From Humibacter albus DSM 18994 (GTDB taxonomy: Bacteria; Actinomycetota; Actinomycetes; Actinomycetales; Microbacteriaceae), in NCBI RefSeq assembly GCF_000421825.1, contig NZ_ATXT01000013.1, positions 310,001 to 374,000 on the forward strand: DNA of 64,000 nt, given 5' to 3'. The position numbers and the translations under genes are program-made. Of the stretch, positions 16,705 to 24,358 are shown piece after piece. How positions within the stretch are numbered: the first letter of the stretch is position 1; each line of letters starts with the position of its first letter. The notes under the pieces were generated by a model, which saw only the letters and a program-made list of their open reading frames with translations, made no database searches and was not told the origin of the DNA.

Positions 16705-17861
16705 CCGTTCGGCAGCACCGTCATCAGCGCCGTCTCCACGGTGAGCCCCGGGCCGAACGCCATCGCACATACCCGCTCCGGCGCCCCTGCTTCAGCGCGG
16801 CCCTCCTCGGAGCCGGCGCGCCCGACCGCCTCGTCCACAATGCTCCGCAGCACGAACAGGATCGTCGCGCTGCTCATGTTCCCGTAGTCGCGCAGCACTT
16901 CGCGCGAGGCCCGCAGCTGCGCGGGCTGAAGCCGCATGCGCGACTCGACCTTGTCGAGAATGCTGCGTCCGCCCGGGTGGATCGCCCAGTTCCGGATGCT
17001 CCGCTCCGGCTCCTCGTGAACGCCCGGCTCGTGTGCGAAGAGCGGCTCGAGCGCGCCCGTGATGTGCTCGTCGATGATGTGCGGCACGTAGGTGGAGAGG
17101 ATCATCTCGAACCCCTCGTCGCCGATCGTCCACGCCATGTCGCGCTCACCGACGGGCGTGATCATGGTTTCGAAGGCATCCAGCTGCAGGGCCGGACCGT
17201 GCGCCACATCGCGCGCCGACACCACCGCGGCTCCGGCGCCGTCGGCGAAGAGCGACGAGGCGACGATCTGGTCCGGGTCGCTGGAGCTGCGCACGTGCAG
17301 CGTGCACAGCTCCACGCTGACGACGAGCACGATCGCGTCGGGATCGGCGTCGCAGAACGTCTTGGCGAGCTTCAGCGCCGGCATGCTCGCGTAGCAGCCC
17401 ATGAACCCGAGGTGGAATCGCTGCGCCGAGGGGCTCACGCCGAGGTCGCGCACCAGCATGAAGTCGGGTCCGGGGGCGTAGAAGCCGGTGCACGAGACGG
17501 TGACGATGTGCGTGACATCCGCGGGGGAGATGTCGCAGGCATCCAGAGCGTCTTTCGCCGCTTGCAGCACGAGCCTCGTCGCCTCGTCGATGTAGAGGTC
17601 GTTGCGCACCTTCGTCCCGGGCGTGAGCAACGTGCAGGTGGACCCGTCGAAGAACACCGGGTCGTCGCTGTTGCGGTCGAGCCGCAGTTCCTCGATCACG
17701 GTTCTTCGAGTGCGGATGCCCGACTCGTTGAACGCCGCGGGCACGAGTCTCTGCGCCAGCCGGCTCAGACCCTGCTGTGACGCGAACACGTCGCGTACCG
17801 AATCCTGTTCGAGGACTGTCGGCGGCACCGCCGTCGCCAGCGCCTGTATGCGCGCGACCAT
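16701..17861 (-). CDS. Type III polyketide synthase (chalcone synthase-like)
   Basis: A 386-residue homodimeric condensing enzyme. The catalytic triad is visible: Cys124 in THIVTVSCTGFYAPG, His in NWAIHPGGRSILDKVE and Asn in YGNMSSATILFVL. It also has the family's GFMGCYASMPALKLAK loop. It would load a starter acyl-CoA and extend it with malonyl-CoA, cyclising to a pyrone or resorcinol-type product. The methyltransferase and FAD monooxygenase follow in one coupled operon. I use ATG 17861 with GGGTG upstream; an ATG at 17879 is also open. The product class is inferred. Confidence 0.92.
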   Translation of the reverse strand: MVARIQALATAVPPTVLEQDSVRDVFASQQGLSRLAQRLVPAAFNESGIRTRRTVIEELRLDRNSDDPVFFDGSTCTLLTPGTKVRNDLYIDEATRLVLQAAKDALDACDISPADVTHIVTVSCTGFYAPGPDFMLVRDLGVSPSAQRFHLGFMGCYASMPALKLAKTFCDADPDAIVLVVSVELCTLHVRSSSDPDQIVASSLFADGAGAAVVSARDVAHGPALQLDAFETMITPVGERDMAWTIGDEGFEMILSTYVPHIIDEHITGALEPLFAHEPGVHEEPERSIRNWAIHPGGRSILDKVESRMRLQPAQLRASREVLRDYGNMSSATILFVLRSIVDEAVGRAGSEEGRAEAGAPERVCAMAFGPGLTVETALMTVLPNG

Positions 17862-17919
17862 GACGGCCACCCTACGCATCGGGTACGACGCTGTGGGGCG
17901 ACTCGCGCTCGGGCCGCGG

Positions 17920-17997
17920 CGAAAACAGCGGATGTCGCCGGGAACAGCAGAAAACCTGCTGTTCCCGATGCGAGAGCGGGATCACTGCTGTTCTGCG
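17920..17997. repeat. R1 palindromic extragenic repeat, copy 2
   Basis: A 78-bp element with the outer arm CGAAAACAGCGG, the inner hairpin GGAACAGCAG / CTGCTGTTCCC and the distal CTGCTGTTCTGCG. It lies in the divergent gap between the PKS and serine hydrolase genes. It matches the reverse complement of the 23954-24030 copy. Confidence 0.85.
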
Positions 17998-18049
17998 AGC
18001 AGGGCTCCAACTCCGAACCGGCCGTCGTGGTCGGCCGTAGGCTTCCGGC

Positions 18050-19093
18050 ATGGGATTCGACGGGGCATTCGCGATCGTGCAGGACTGGGTCGATTCGGGC
18101 CGCATACCCGGCGCCGTGCTCGGCACGCTCGACTTCGGGACGCTTGACCCCGTGACGCCGTCCGCGCCGGCATCCGGCGCGACGTCCGACGCGTCCTCCG
18201 GAGTGCGCGTCCGCGCCACCGGCCTCGCCCAGCGCGAACCTGCCGAACGCTCGATGACGACCGACACGTGGTTCGATCTGGCCTCGCTGACCAAGGTGAT
18301 CTTCACCACGCCGCGCATTCTCGACGCCGCCAGCTGCGGCATCCTCGACCTCGACGCACCGATCACGAGCGTGCTCACCGAGTTGCGGCAGTTCGACCCA
18401 CATGCCTGGCAGCGCCGTATCACGCCCCGCGACTGCCTCACGCACGCCAGCGGGCTGCCGGCGACGTTCCCGGTGTATACGTACGGCACCGATCCGGACC
18501 AGCTGCGCGCGTTCGTGATCCAGCGCGACTGGCCCCACGGAGAGCCCGTCTACTCCGACCTCAACTACATGCTGCTCGGGTTCGTGCTGGAACGGATGTC
18601 GGGCCTCCGCATTCGCGAGCTGGATCCCGGCGAGGGCTTCGCCTGGTCCGCCGATCCCGACGAGGCCGCCGCCACCGAGTTCTGCCCGTGGCGGCGACGG
18701 ATGCTCGTGGGCACCGTGCACGACGAGAACGCGGCGGCGCTGCAGGGGGCCGGGCATGCCGGACTGTTCGGCACCGCGGCATCCGTGCTCGGATACGCAC
18801 GCGGGCTGCTCGACGGCACGGGCGCATCGCCCGACGCGCTCGCGCTCATGCGCACCGCCGTCGGGCCGCGGCGCACCTACGGCTGGGAGCACCCGTACGA
18901 GGGCTGGTCGGGCGGGGATGCCTGCAGCCCGGCCACCATCGGACACACCGGCTTCACCGGCACCGGACTCTGGATCGACTTCGACGCCGGCCGCGCGTGG
19001 ACGCTGCTCACCAACCGGGTGCACCCGACCCGCTGGTCCGACAGCGGCGTCATCGAGCTGCGACGCCTCGTCGGCGACGCGCTCGCCGCCTAG
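18050..19093 (+). CDS. Serine hydrolase, beta-lactamase class C / DD-peptidase fold
   Basis: A 347-residue protein with the penicillin-binding fold motifs: SLTK (nucleophile Ser and Lys, near residue 82), YSDLN (Tyr-x-Asn) and HTGFTGTG (the KTG-equivalent box). No signal peptide or membrane anchor is evident, so a cytoplasmic esterase or peptidase is more likely than a beta-lactamase. It converges with the thiolase, whose stop codon is 3 bases away. Confidence 0.85.
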   Translation: MGFDGAFAIVQDWVDSGRIPGAVLGTLDFGTLDPVTPSAPASGATSDASSGVRVRATGLAQREPAERSMTTDTWFDLASLTKVIFTTPRILDAASCGILDLDAPITSVLTELRQFDPHAWQRRITPRDCLTHASGLPATFPVYTYGTDPDQLRAFVIQRDWPHGEPVYSDLNYMLLGFVLERMSGLRIRELDPGEGFAWSADPDEAAATEFCPWRRRMLVGTVHDENAAALQGAGHAGLFGTAASVLGYARGLLDGTGASPDALALMRTAVGPRRTYGWEHPYEGWSGGDACSPATIGHTGFTGTGLWIDFDAGRAWTLLTNRVHPTRWSDSGVIELRRLVGDALAA

Positions 19094-19096
19094 CTC

Positions 19097-20407
19097 CTAC
19101 AGCGCCTGCAGCACCACCGACGCGCCCTGGCCGCCACCGCCGCAGATGCCGACGGCGCCGTAGCTCCCCGCGCCCGCTCCCAGCTCCTGCAGCCGTCGCG
19201 CGAGGTGCCCCACGATGCGGGCGCCCGATGCTCCGATCGGGTGCCCGAGCGCGATCGCCCCGCCGTGCGCGTTCACGATCGACGGATCGATGCCGAGCTG
19301 CCGGGTCGAGTGCACGGCGACCGCCGCGAACGCCTCGTTGATCTCCACCGCGGCGAGATCGGATGCCTGCAGCTCCGCCTTGCGCAGCGCTGCCGCGATC
19401 GCGTTCGACGGCTGGGCGTGCAGCGAGTTGTCCGGTCCGGCCACGAATGCCGTCGATATCACCTTCGCGAGGGGTGCGACCGTGAGGTCGACGTCGTCGC
19501 CTACGAGCACGACGGCCGCGGCGCCATCGGTGATCTGCGAGGAGTTGCCTGCCGTGATCGTGCCGCTCCCGGCGAACGCGGGGCGCAAGCCGGCGAGTGA
19601 CTCCGCCGTGGTGTCCGCGCGAAGGCCGTCGTCGACCGAGTAGGTCGTCGATCCCTTGCGCGCGCGCACGTCGAACGGCTCGATCTCGCCGGCGAGAAAG
19701 TCGATCGAGGCGGCGAGGCGCTGGTGCGAGGTGGCGGCAAAGGCATCCTGCTCCTCGCGCGTGATGCCGAGCCTGCCGTTGTACTCCTCGGTGGATGCTC
19801 CCATCGAGACGTGCTCGAAGGCATCCGTGAGCCCGTCGTGGTCGAGCGTGTCGATGAGCTCGACGGCCCCGTACTTCTGCCCGGCCCGCGACCCGACCCA
19901 GGCGTGCGGCGTGAGCGACATGGACTCCTGGCCAACGGCCACCACGATGTCGGCGTCCCCGTCTTCGATGAGCTTCGCCGCAGCCGCCACCGCGAGCGTG
20001 CCGGAGAGACACACGGCGTTCAGCGTGATCGCGGGGACCGTCATCGGGATGCCCGCGCCCACCGCCGCCTGCCGCGCCGGGTTCTGTCCCGCTCCGGCCT
20101 GCACCACCTGCCCGCCCTGCACCATGTCGACGCGGTCCGGGCTGATGCCGGCCCTGCGCAGTGCCGCGGTGATGGCGTGCGCCCCGAGCTGAGGCGCGGG
20201 GATGGTGGCGAAACTGCCGTTGAAACGCACGAACGGGGTACGGGCGTACCCGACGATGAGCGCGGAACGGCCGGGCGTGCCTGCTCCTGGCGTGCCCGCC
20301 CCTGCTGTGCCGGCCCCCGGGGTGCTTGCCCTTGGTGCGCCGGCCCCCGGTGTGCTTGCCCCCGGGGTGCTGGGCTGCGGGGGGCTGGGCTGCGGTGTGT
20401 TGGACAT
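19097..20407 (-). CDS. Acetyl-CoA acetyltransferase (thiolase)
   Basis: A 436-residue thiolase that condenses or cleaves acetoacetyl-CoA. The nucleophilic Cys is in NAVCLSGTLA, the His in GHPIGASGARI and the second Cys in GICGGGGQGASVVL. The start ATG 20407 has GTGGAG 8 bases upstream. Before the core begins (SALIVGYARTPF) there is an unusual tail of about 45 residues made of TPGA/STPGAG repeats, a low-complexity extension not needed for catalysis. It may act as a flexible linker, or the true start may lie downstream. Confidence 0.88.
   Translation of the reverse strand: MSNTPQPSPPQPSTPGASTPGAGAPRASTPGAGTAGAGTPGAGTPGRSALIVGYARTPFVRFNGSFATIPAPQLGAHAITAALRRAGISPDRVDMVQGGQVVQAGAGQNPARQAAVGAGIPMTVPAITLNAVCLSGTLAVAAAAKLIEDGDADIVVAVGQESMSLTPHAWVGSRAGQKYGAVELIDTLDHDGLTDAFEHVSMGASTEEYNGRLGITREEQDAFAATSHQRLAASIDFLAGEIEPFDVRARKGSTTYSVDDGLRADTTAESLAGLRPAFAGSGTITAGNSSQITDGAAAVVLVGDDVDLTVAPLAKVISTAFVAGPDNSLHAQPSNAIAAALRKAELQASDLAAVEINEAFAAVAVHSTRQLGIDPSIVNAHGGAIALGHPIGASGARIVGHLARRLQELGAGAGSYGAVGICGGGGQGASVVLQAL
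20277..20400. repeat. GC-rich repeats encoding the TPGA tail of the thiolase
   Basis: Imperfect 15-30 base repeats of the type GTGCCGGCCCCCGG occupy the 5' end of the thiolase gene and encode a Pro/Ala/Gly/Thr-rich stretch. They are similar in spirit to the other short repeats in this part of the genome. Confidence 0.6.
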
Positions 20408-20622
20408 CGGTGAACTCCACTTCGTTGTGCAGCTGCGTTGTGCGCCGCCTGGTGCGGTCCGGCCCGGTGACGGTCTCGTGAACCGAAGCACGGATGCGCG
20501 AACCGAGGGTTGCGTGCGCGTAACTCAGCACGCACACGGTCGTCATCGAGAATAGCCACCCCACCCGCAGAGCGGCCACGAACGCCGTACCACCGAGGCG
20601 GCGGAGCGCGCGGCGACCTTGC

Positions 20623-21327
20623 TTGCGGGACGTCGGCACGGGCATCCTCGAAAGCGTGGACACCAGCGGCGAGAGCGTCATCAGCATCGTCGGGCACCTG
20701 ATCGTGCTGGCGCTGCTCGTGAACGTCGGCATGCGTATGATCCCCGCGCGCCGACCCTTCCCGTGGCCCGCACTGGTGTTCGCCATCGTGATCGGAGTGC
20801 CGTCGCTGCTGCAGTCGGCGTTCCCGCAGATCACGCATGCCCTCGCCCGCGATCCGCAGGCCGAGCTCGGTGGACAGTGGTGGCGCATCCTCACCGCGTT
20901 GCTGGCGCAGGACGGCGGCCTCGTCGCCGCGATCTTCAACCTGATCGTCGTGCTGCTCGCGCTCGTCGCCGGCGCCTGGATCTGGGGGCCGTGGCGCGCG
21001 GTCGTGCTCTACCTGGTCCCGTCGATCGTGCTCAACCTGCTCGCCCTCGCGTGGCGGCAGCCCGGTGGCGGCAGCTCGTTCGCGAACGACGGGCTGATCT
21101 TCAGCGTCTTCGCGCTGGCGCTCCTGATCGGGACGAGGGATGCCCTCCACCCGTCCCGCGGTCACACTCTCGTCGTGCGCGTGTGCGCCGGCATCGGTGT
21201 ACTGGTGGCCGTTGTGCTCGTGGTGGCCGGTGATGCGCACGGCGTCGCGATGCTGCTCGGCCTGGCGCTCGGCTTCGCGTTCGGTGTTCCGCGGCTGTCG
21301 CGGCAGGCGACTGCGGCCCGGACATAG
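20623..21327 (+). CDS. Rhomboid-like multi-spanning membrane protein
   Basis: A 234-residue protein with about six hydrophobic segments. GGQWWRILTALLAQDG matches the loop after the first helix of rhomboid proteases. GGGSSFANDG sits where the catalytic Ser motif (GxSG) is expected, and DAHGVAMLLGLALGF provides a candidate His in the last helix. The Ser motif is not canonical, so it may be an active rhomboid-like protease or an inactive relative. The substrate is unknown. Confidence 0.6.
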   Translation: MRDVGTGILESVDTSGESVISIVGHLIVLALLVNVGMRMIPARRPFPWPALVFAIVIGVPSLLQSAFPQITHALARDPQAELGGQWWRILTALLAQDGGLVAAIFNLIVVLLALVAGAWIWGPWRAVVLYLVPSIVLNLLALAWRQPGGGSSFANDGLIFSVFALALLIGTRDALHPSRGHTLVVRVCAGIGVLVAVVLVVAGDAHGVAMLLGLALGFAFGVPRLSRQATAART

Positions 21328-21329
21328 TC

Positions 21330-21742
21330 GGACCCGCCGGCGTCGCGTGGCGGCGATTGGCCGGCGGCGAGTGGTGGCGGATTGCATAGCGGCAACCCGC
21401 CAGCGGCGAGCGGCGGCGAGTGGCCGGCGGCGAGTGGCGGCAACCGATCGGCGGCGAGTGGGCGGCAACCGATCGGCGGCGAGTGGTGGCGATTGGCTGG
21501 CGGCAACCCGCCGTCGGCGAGCGGCGGCGAGTGGTCGGCAGCGCGTGGCTGGGCGAGTGTTGGGGACGCCTGAGCCGGACCCCGTGGTCCGAGTCCGGCA
21601 TCGAGGGCCTGAACCTGTCACTATTTCAGGAAAAAGTGGCACCGCATCGATATATGCGTCACGAAGCGGCACATGGCCTGAGTTGGTTCCGCAGCCGGCG
21701 CGATGGGGTCCACCCTGCTCGGTGCTCCGGCTCGATCCGGTG
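21330..21742. repeat. 413-base gap with degenerate GGCGGCGAGTGG repeats
   Basis: From about 21340 to 21560 the sequence is built of imperfect 12- and 24-base units of GGCGGCGAGTGG, GGCGGCAACCGATC and related forms. Open frames across it are compositional artefacts. The remaining 180 bases hold no gene or signal that I can support. It separates the convergent rhomboid-like and VOC genes. Confidence 0.7.
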
Positions 21743-22132
21743 CTACTGGGCCGGCGCGCCCCGCCCCGCTGTCTGCTGCAAGATGAGCCCGTTGCCGTCC
21801 GGGTCGCTGAACTGCGCGTACTGTCCCCACGGTGCGCGTTCGATGCCGGAGTCGAACGCGACGCCCGCCTTGGTGAGGCGATGCACGTCGTCTTCGAGAT
21901 CATCCGTCTCGAGCACGAGGCCGCGCAGCGAGCCGGGCGGCATGGTGTCGAACCAGGTGACGAGCGTGATCGAGGTGTCGGCGCCGGGCGGCACCACCTG
22001 CATCCAGCGCTGATCGCCGTCCATCATCGTGTCCGACACGAGGGTGAACCCGAGGGTGTCGACGTAGAAGTCGCGGGCGCGGTCGGGATCGGAGACGGGA
22101 ACGGAGAGCAGCAGGATGCTGGTGACGGCCAT
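21743..22132 (-). CDS. VOC (glyoxalase/dioxygenase fold) family protein
   Basis: A 129-residue single-domain protein beginning AVTSILLLSVPVSDPDRARDFYVDTLGF and ending YAQFSDPDGNGLILQQ, both typical VOC repeats with potential metal ligands. Such proteins range from glyoxalases to antibiotic-binding proteins, and this one cannot be placed more precisely. It lies 9 bases after the GNAT gene on the same strand, so the two may be co-transcribed. Confidence 0.85.
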   Translation of the reverse strand: MAVTSILLLSVPVSDPDRARDFYVDTLGFTLVSDTMMDGDQRWMQVVPPGADTSITLVTWFDTMPPGSLRGLVLETDDLEDDVHRLTKAGVAFDSGIERAPWGQYAQFSDPDGNGLILQQTAGRGAPAQ

Positions 22133-22141
22133 GCCGCGAGG

Positions 22142-22435
22142 CTACGCCGAGCGCGCCGACAGTAGGTTCGCCCGCTCGGGGTGCTCGTCGAACCACTGCG
22201 CCACGTACCAGCACATCGGCACCACCTGGTACTTCGTGTTCTGTTCCACGTCGTCCACGGCGAACTCGACGACCTTCGACGCGAGACCTCGCCCGCGCAG
22301 CGTCGGGTTCGTGAACGTGCGCGTCATCGAGAGGGCGTCGCCGAGCACGGTGTAGTCGACGACGCTTGCGATGCGGTCGTCGATGCGCAGCACGTAACGG
22401 TGGGCATCCGGCTCGTGCGCGAGTTCTTCGGCCAT
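22142..22435 (-). CDS. Small GNAT-family N-acetyltransferase (YidJ/COG2388 type)
   Basis: A 97-residue protein with the compact Gcn5-like fold: IDDRIASVVDYTVLGDALSMTRTFTNPTLRGRGLASKVVEF, where the RGRGLA loop binds acetyl-CoA. The length is right for the COG2388 subfamily. The start ATG 22435 is chosen; the open frame extends upstream through a repetitive, unlikely leader. The substrate is unknown. Confidence 0.82.
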   Translation of the reverse strand: MAEELAHEPDAHRYVLRIDDRIASVVDYTVLGDALSMTRTFTNPTLRGRGLASKVVEFAVDDVEQNTKYQVVPMCWYVAQWFDEHPERANLLSARSA

Positions 22436-22474
22436 GAGTCCAGCGTAGGCAGGATGCCCCGGCCGTCGATGCCC

Positions 22475-22560
22475 TCTGAGCGAGCTGTGCTCCTTGAGCG
22501 AGCTGTGTTCCTTGAGCGAGCGGAGCGAGTCGAAGGGTCGCTCCCGCCTGTGCCCCGCTC
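22475..22560. repeat. Short GAGCGAGCTGTG repeats upstream of dienelactone hydrolase
   Basis: TTGAGCGAGCTGTGYTCC occurs twice and a related TTGAGCGAGCGGAGCGAG once, followed by CTCGCTCGG in reverse. This divergent gap between the GNAT and hydrolase genes could fold into hairpins. No operator is obvious. Confidence 0.5.
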
Positions 22561-22641
22561 GCTCGGGGAGCATGTGGTGCTTCGCTCACTCGAAGGGCCC
22601 GGCGCGTAACGTGATCCTCGTTCGACCCGAAGGAGTGAGCG

Positions 22642-23400
22642 ATGACCGATCTGCCAGCCACGCACGAGGAACTGCTTGCGAGCATCCCGGTGCCTGACGG
22701 TGCCCGGATCGAGGGTGCGCCGATCGCGTACGGCCACGACGGCACCGAACTCGAGGGATACGTGGCGCACGACGCGGCCGCGCCCGAGCCGCGCCCGGGC
22801 ATCCTCATCGTGCACGACTGGCTGGGCGTTGGTCCGAACGTCGAGCTGCGCGCACAGATGCTGGCCCGGCTTGGTTACGTCGCTTTCGCTGCGGATGTCT
22901 ACGGCGCCGATGTGCGCCCGTCACCCGAGCAGGCTTCCGCGCTCGCCGGCCAGTATTACGGCGATCTGCCGTTGCTGCGGGCGCGCGTGAAGGCCGCCTA
23001 CGACACGCTGGTCGAGCTGCCGCAGGTGGACGAGACGCGCATCGCGGTCATCGGCTACTGCTTCGGCGGCTCGGCCGCGCTCGAGTTCGCCCGCACCGGG
23101 GCGGATGTGCGCGGCGTCGTGTCGTTCCACGGCCGGCTGCTCACGCACGAGCCGAGCGATGCGGATGCCATTCGCGCCAAGCTGCTCATCCTCACCGGCG
23201 GTGCGGATCCCGCGGTCACCGACGACGACATCCACGCGTTCCAGGACGAGTTGCGCGGCGCCCCGAACGTCGACTGGCAGGTCGTGACGTACAGCGGCGC
23301 CCCGCACGCGTTCACCGTGCCCGGCGACCGGTTTCGGGCGGTGGCGGATGCCCGCAGCTGGCGCGCGCAGCTCGACTTCTTCGACGAGATTTTCGCGTAA
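22642..23400 (+). CDS. Dienelactone hydrolase family protein
   Basis: A 252-residue alpha/beta hydrolase. The nucleophile elbow is GYCFGGSAAL (Cys nucleophile, as in dienelactone hydrolase), the acid is the Asp in LTGGADPAVTDDD, and the base is the His in SGAPHAFTVPG. It would cleave dienelactones or related esters. GAAGGAG precedes the ATG at ideal spacing. It stands apart from any aromatic catabolism genes, so a general esterase role is possible. Confidence 0.9.
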   Translation: MTDLPATHEELLASIPVPDGARIEGAPIAYGHDGTELEGYVAHDAAAPEPRPGILIVHDWLGVGPNVELRAQMLARLGYVAFAADVYGADVRPSPEQASALAGQYYGDLPLLRARVKAAYDTLVELPQVDETRIAVIGYCFGGSAALEFARTGADVRGVVSFHGRLLTHEPSDADAIRAKLLILTGGADPAVTDDDIHAFQDELRGAPNVDWQVVTYSGAPHAFTVPGDRFRAVADARSWRAQLDFFDEIFA

Positions 23401-23468
23401 CCGGGCAGCGGAGCGGCGGCGTCTGCGGGACATGCCCGCGAGGCCCCGCGTGAGGACGGAGCACACCC

Positions 23469-23921
23469 ATGCCGGAGTCCAGGGCGGCGTTCACCGAACG
23501 CGGGTCGACGAAGAAGTGCGCGTTCTGCGCGATCGTGGCGGGCGAGGCATCCGCTCGAGAGGTCTACCGCGACGACGATTTCGTCGCGTTCCTCGACGCG
23601 CACCCGGTGTTCCCCGGCCACGTGCTCATGGTGCCCGTCGTGCACGTGCAGACCTACGACGAACTCCCTTTGGACCTCGCCGCCGAATGGGTCCGGCTGT
23701 CGCAGGCGCTGGTGCGCGCGGTCGAGAGCGCGACGGATGCCGACGGCTCACTTCTCATCGTCAACAACGTGGTCTCGCAGTCGGTCCCGCACCTGCACCT
23801 GCACGTGATCCCGCGGTCGAAGGGCGACGGACTGCGCTTCTGGCTCGGCCCACGGCATCCTTATGCGTCGGACGAGGACGCGGATGCCGTCGCCTCCCGC
23901 ATCCGCGCCGCGCTCGCCTGA
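23469..23921 (+). CDS. HIT family nucleotide-binding protein
   Basis: A 150-residue protein with the histidine triad HLHLHVIP near residues 111-118, preceded by a CAFC pair that may bind zinc. HIT proteins hydrolyse or transfer nucleotide phosphoramidates or dinucleoside polyphosphates. A HIT gene near pdxS-pdxT is a common actinobacterial arrangement, here separated from it by the tRNA-Arg element. The ATG at 23469 is the first in-frame start. Confidence 0.9.
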   Translation: MPESRAAFTERGSTKKCAFCAIVAGEASAREVYRDDDFVAFLDAHPVFPGHVLMVPVVHVQTYDELPLDLAAEWVRLSQALVRAVESATDADGSLLIVNNVVSQSVPHLHLHVIPRSKGDGLRFWLGPRHPYASDEDADAVASRIRAALA

Positions 23922-23953
23922 CGTGCCGACCTGCGCGGTCTGAATTGCGTGTG

Positions 23954-24030
23954 CGAGAACAGCAGGGATCGCGCTCTCGGGCCGGAAGCAGCAGACATCC
24001 TGCTGTTTCCGGTGCCGTCTGCTGTTTTCG
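23954..24030. repeat. R1 palindromic extragenic repeat, copy 3
   Basis: A 77-bp element starting CGAGAACAGCAGGGATCGCG and ending CTGCTGTTTTCG, with an inner hairpin AGCAGCAGACATCCTGCTGT. GCGTGTG / CACGCACAC-like bases extend its outer arms slightly. It lies between the HIT gene and tRNA-Arg. Confidence 0.85.
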
Positions 24031-24149
24031 ACGCACACTGACGGGTGGTGACCTCTGGCCGCGACGCGGCATCGCCCGATTTCGAGACGACCCGGCACGC
24101 CTGATATAGTCGTCAGGTTGATCAGCGAGCCCAGCCCGGCGATCAGCAT

Positions 24150-24225
24150 GCGCCATTAGCTCAACGGATAGAGCATCTGACTACGGATCAGAAGGTTGGG
24201 GGTTCGAATCCCTCATGGCGCACCA
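24150..24225 (+). tRNA. tRNA-Arg (anticodon ACG)
   Basis: A complete cloverleaf of 76 bases. The acceptor GCGCCAT (24150-24156) pairs with ATGGCGC (24215-24221), A is the discriminator base and CCA is encoded. The anticodon stem TCTGA/TCAGA carries the loop CTACGGA, giving ACG, and the T arm GGGGGTTCGAATCCC is standard. TATAGT at 24105-24110 is a possible -10 box. The gene is the probable attachment site for the integrase that starts 134 bases downstream. Confidence 0.96.
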
Positions 24226-24235
24226 ACGAAAACAG

Positions 24236-24267
24236 CGAAAAGCCCCGGAATTTCGGGGTCTTTTCGT
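24236..24267 (+). terminator. Rho-independent-like terminator after tRNA-Arg
   Basis: GAAAAGCCCCG and CGGGGTCTTTTC form a stem around a GAATTT loop, with a T-rich right arm. It lies 10 bases after the tRNA CCA end and would end tRNA transcription before the integrase gene. Confidence 0.75.
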
Positions 24268-24358
24268 CTTCGCGGATGACACGGCGCGACACGGGATAAC
24301 ACGCCCATGTGTGCACCAATGTGTGCACCTACCGCGAGCTTAGGTTTAGCCTGATCTC

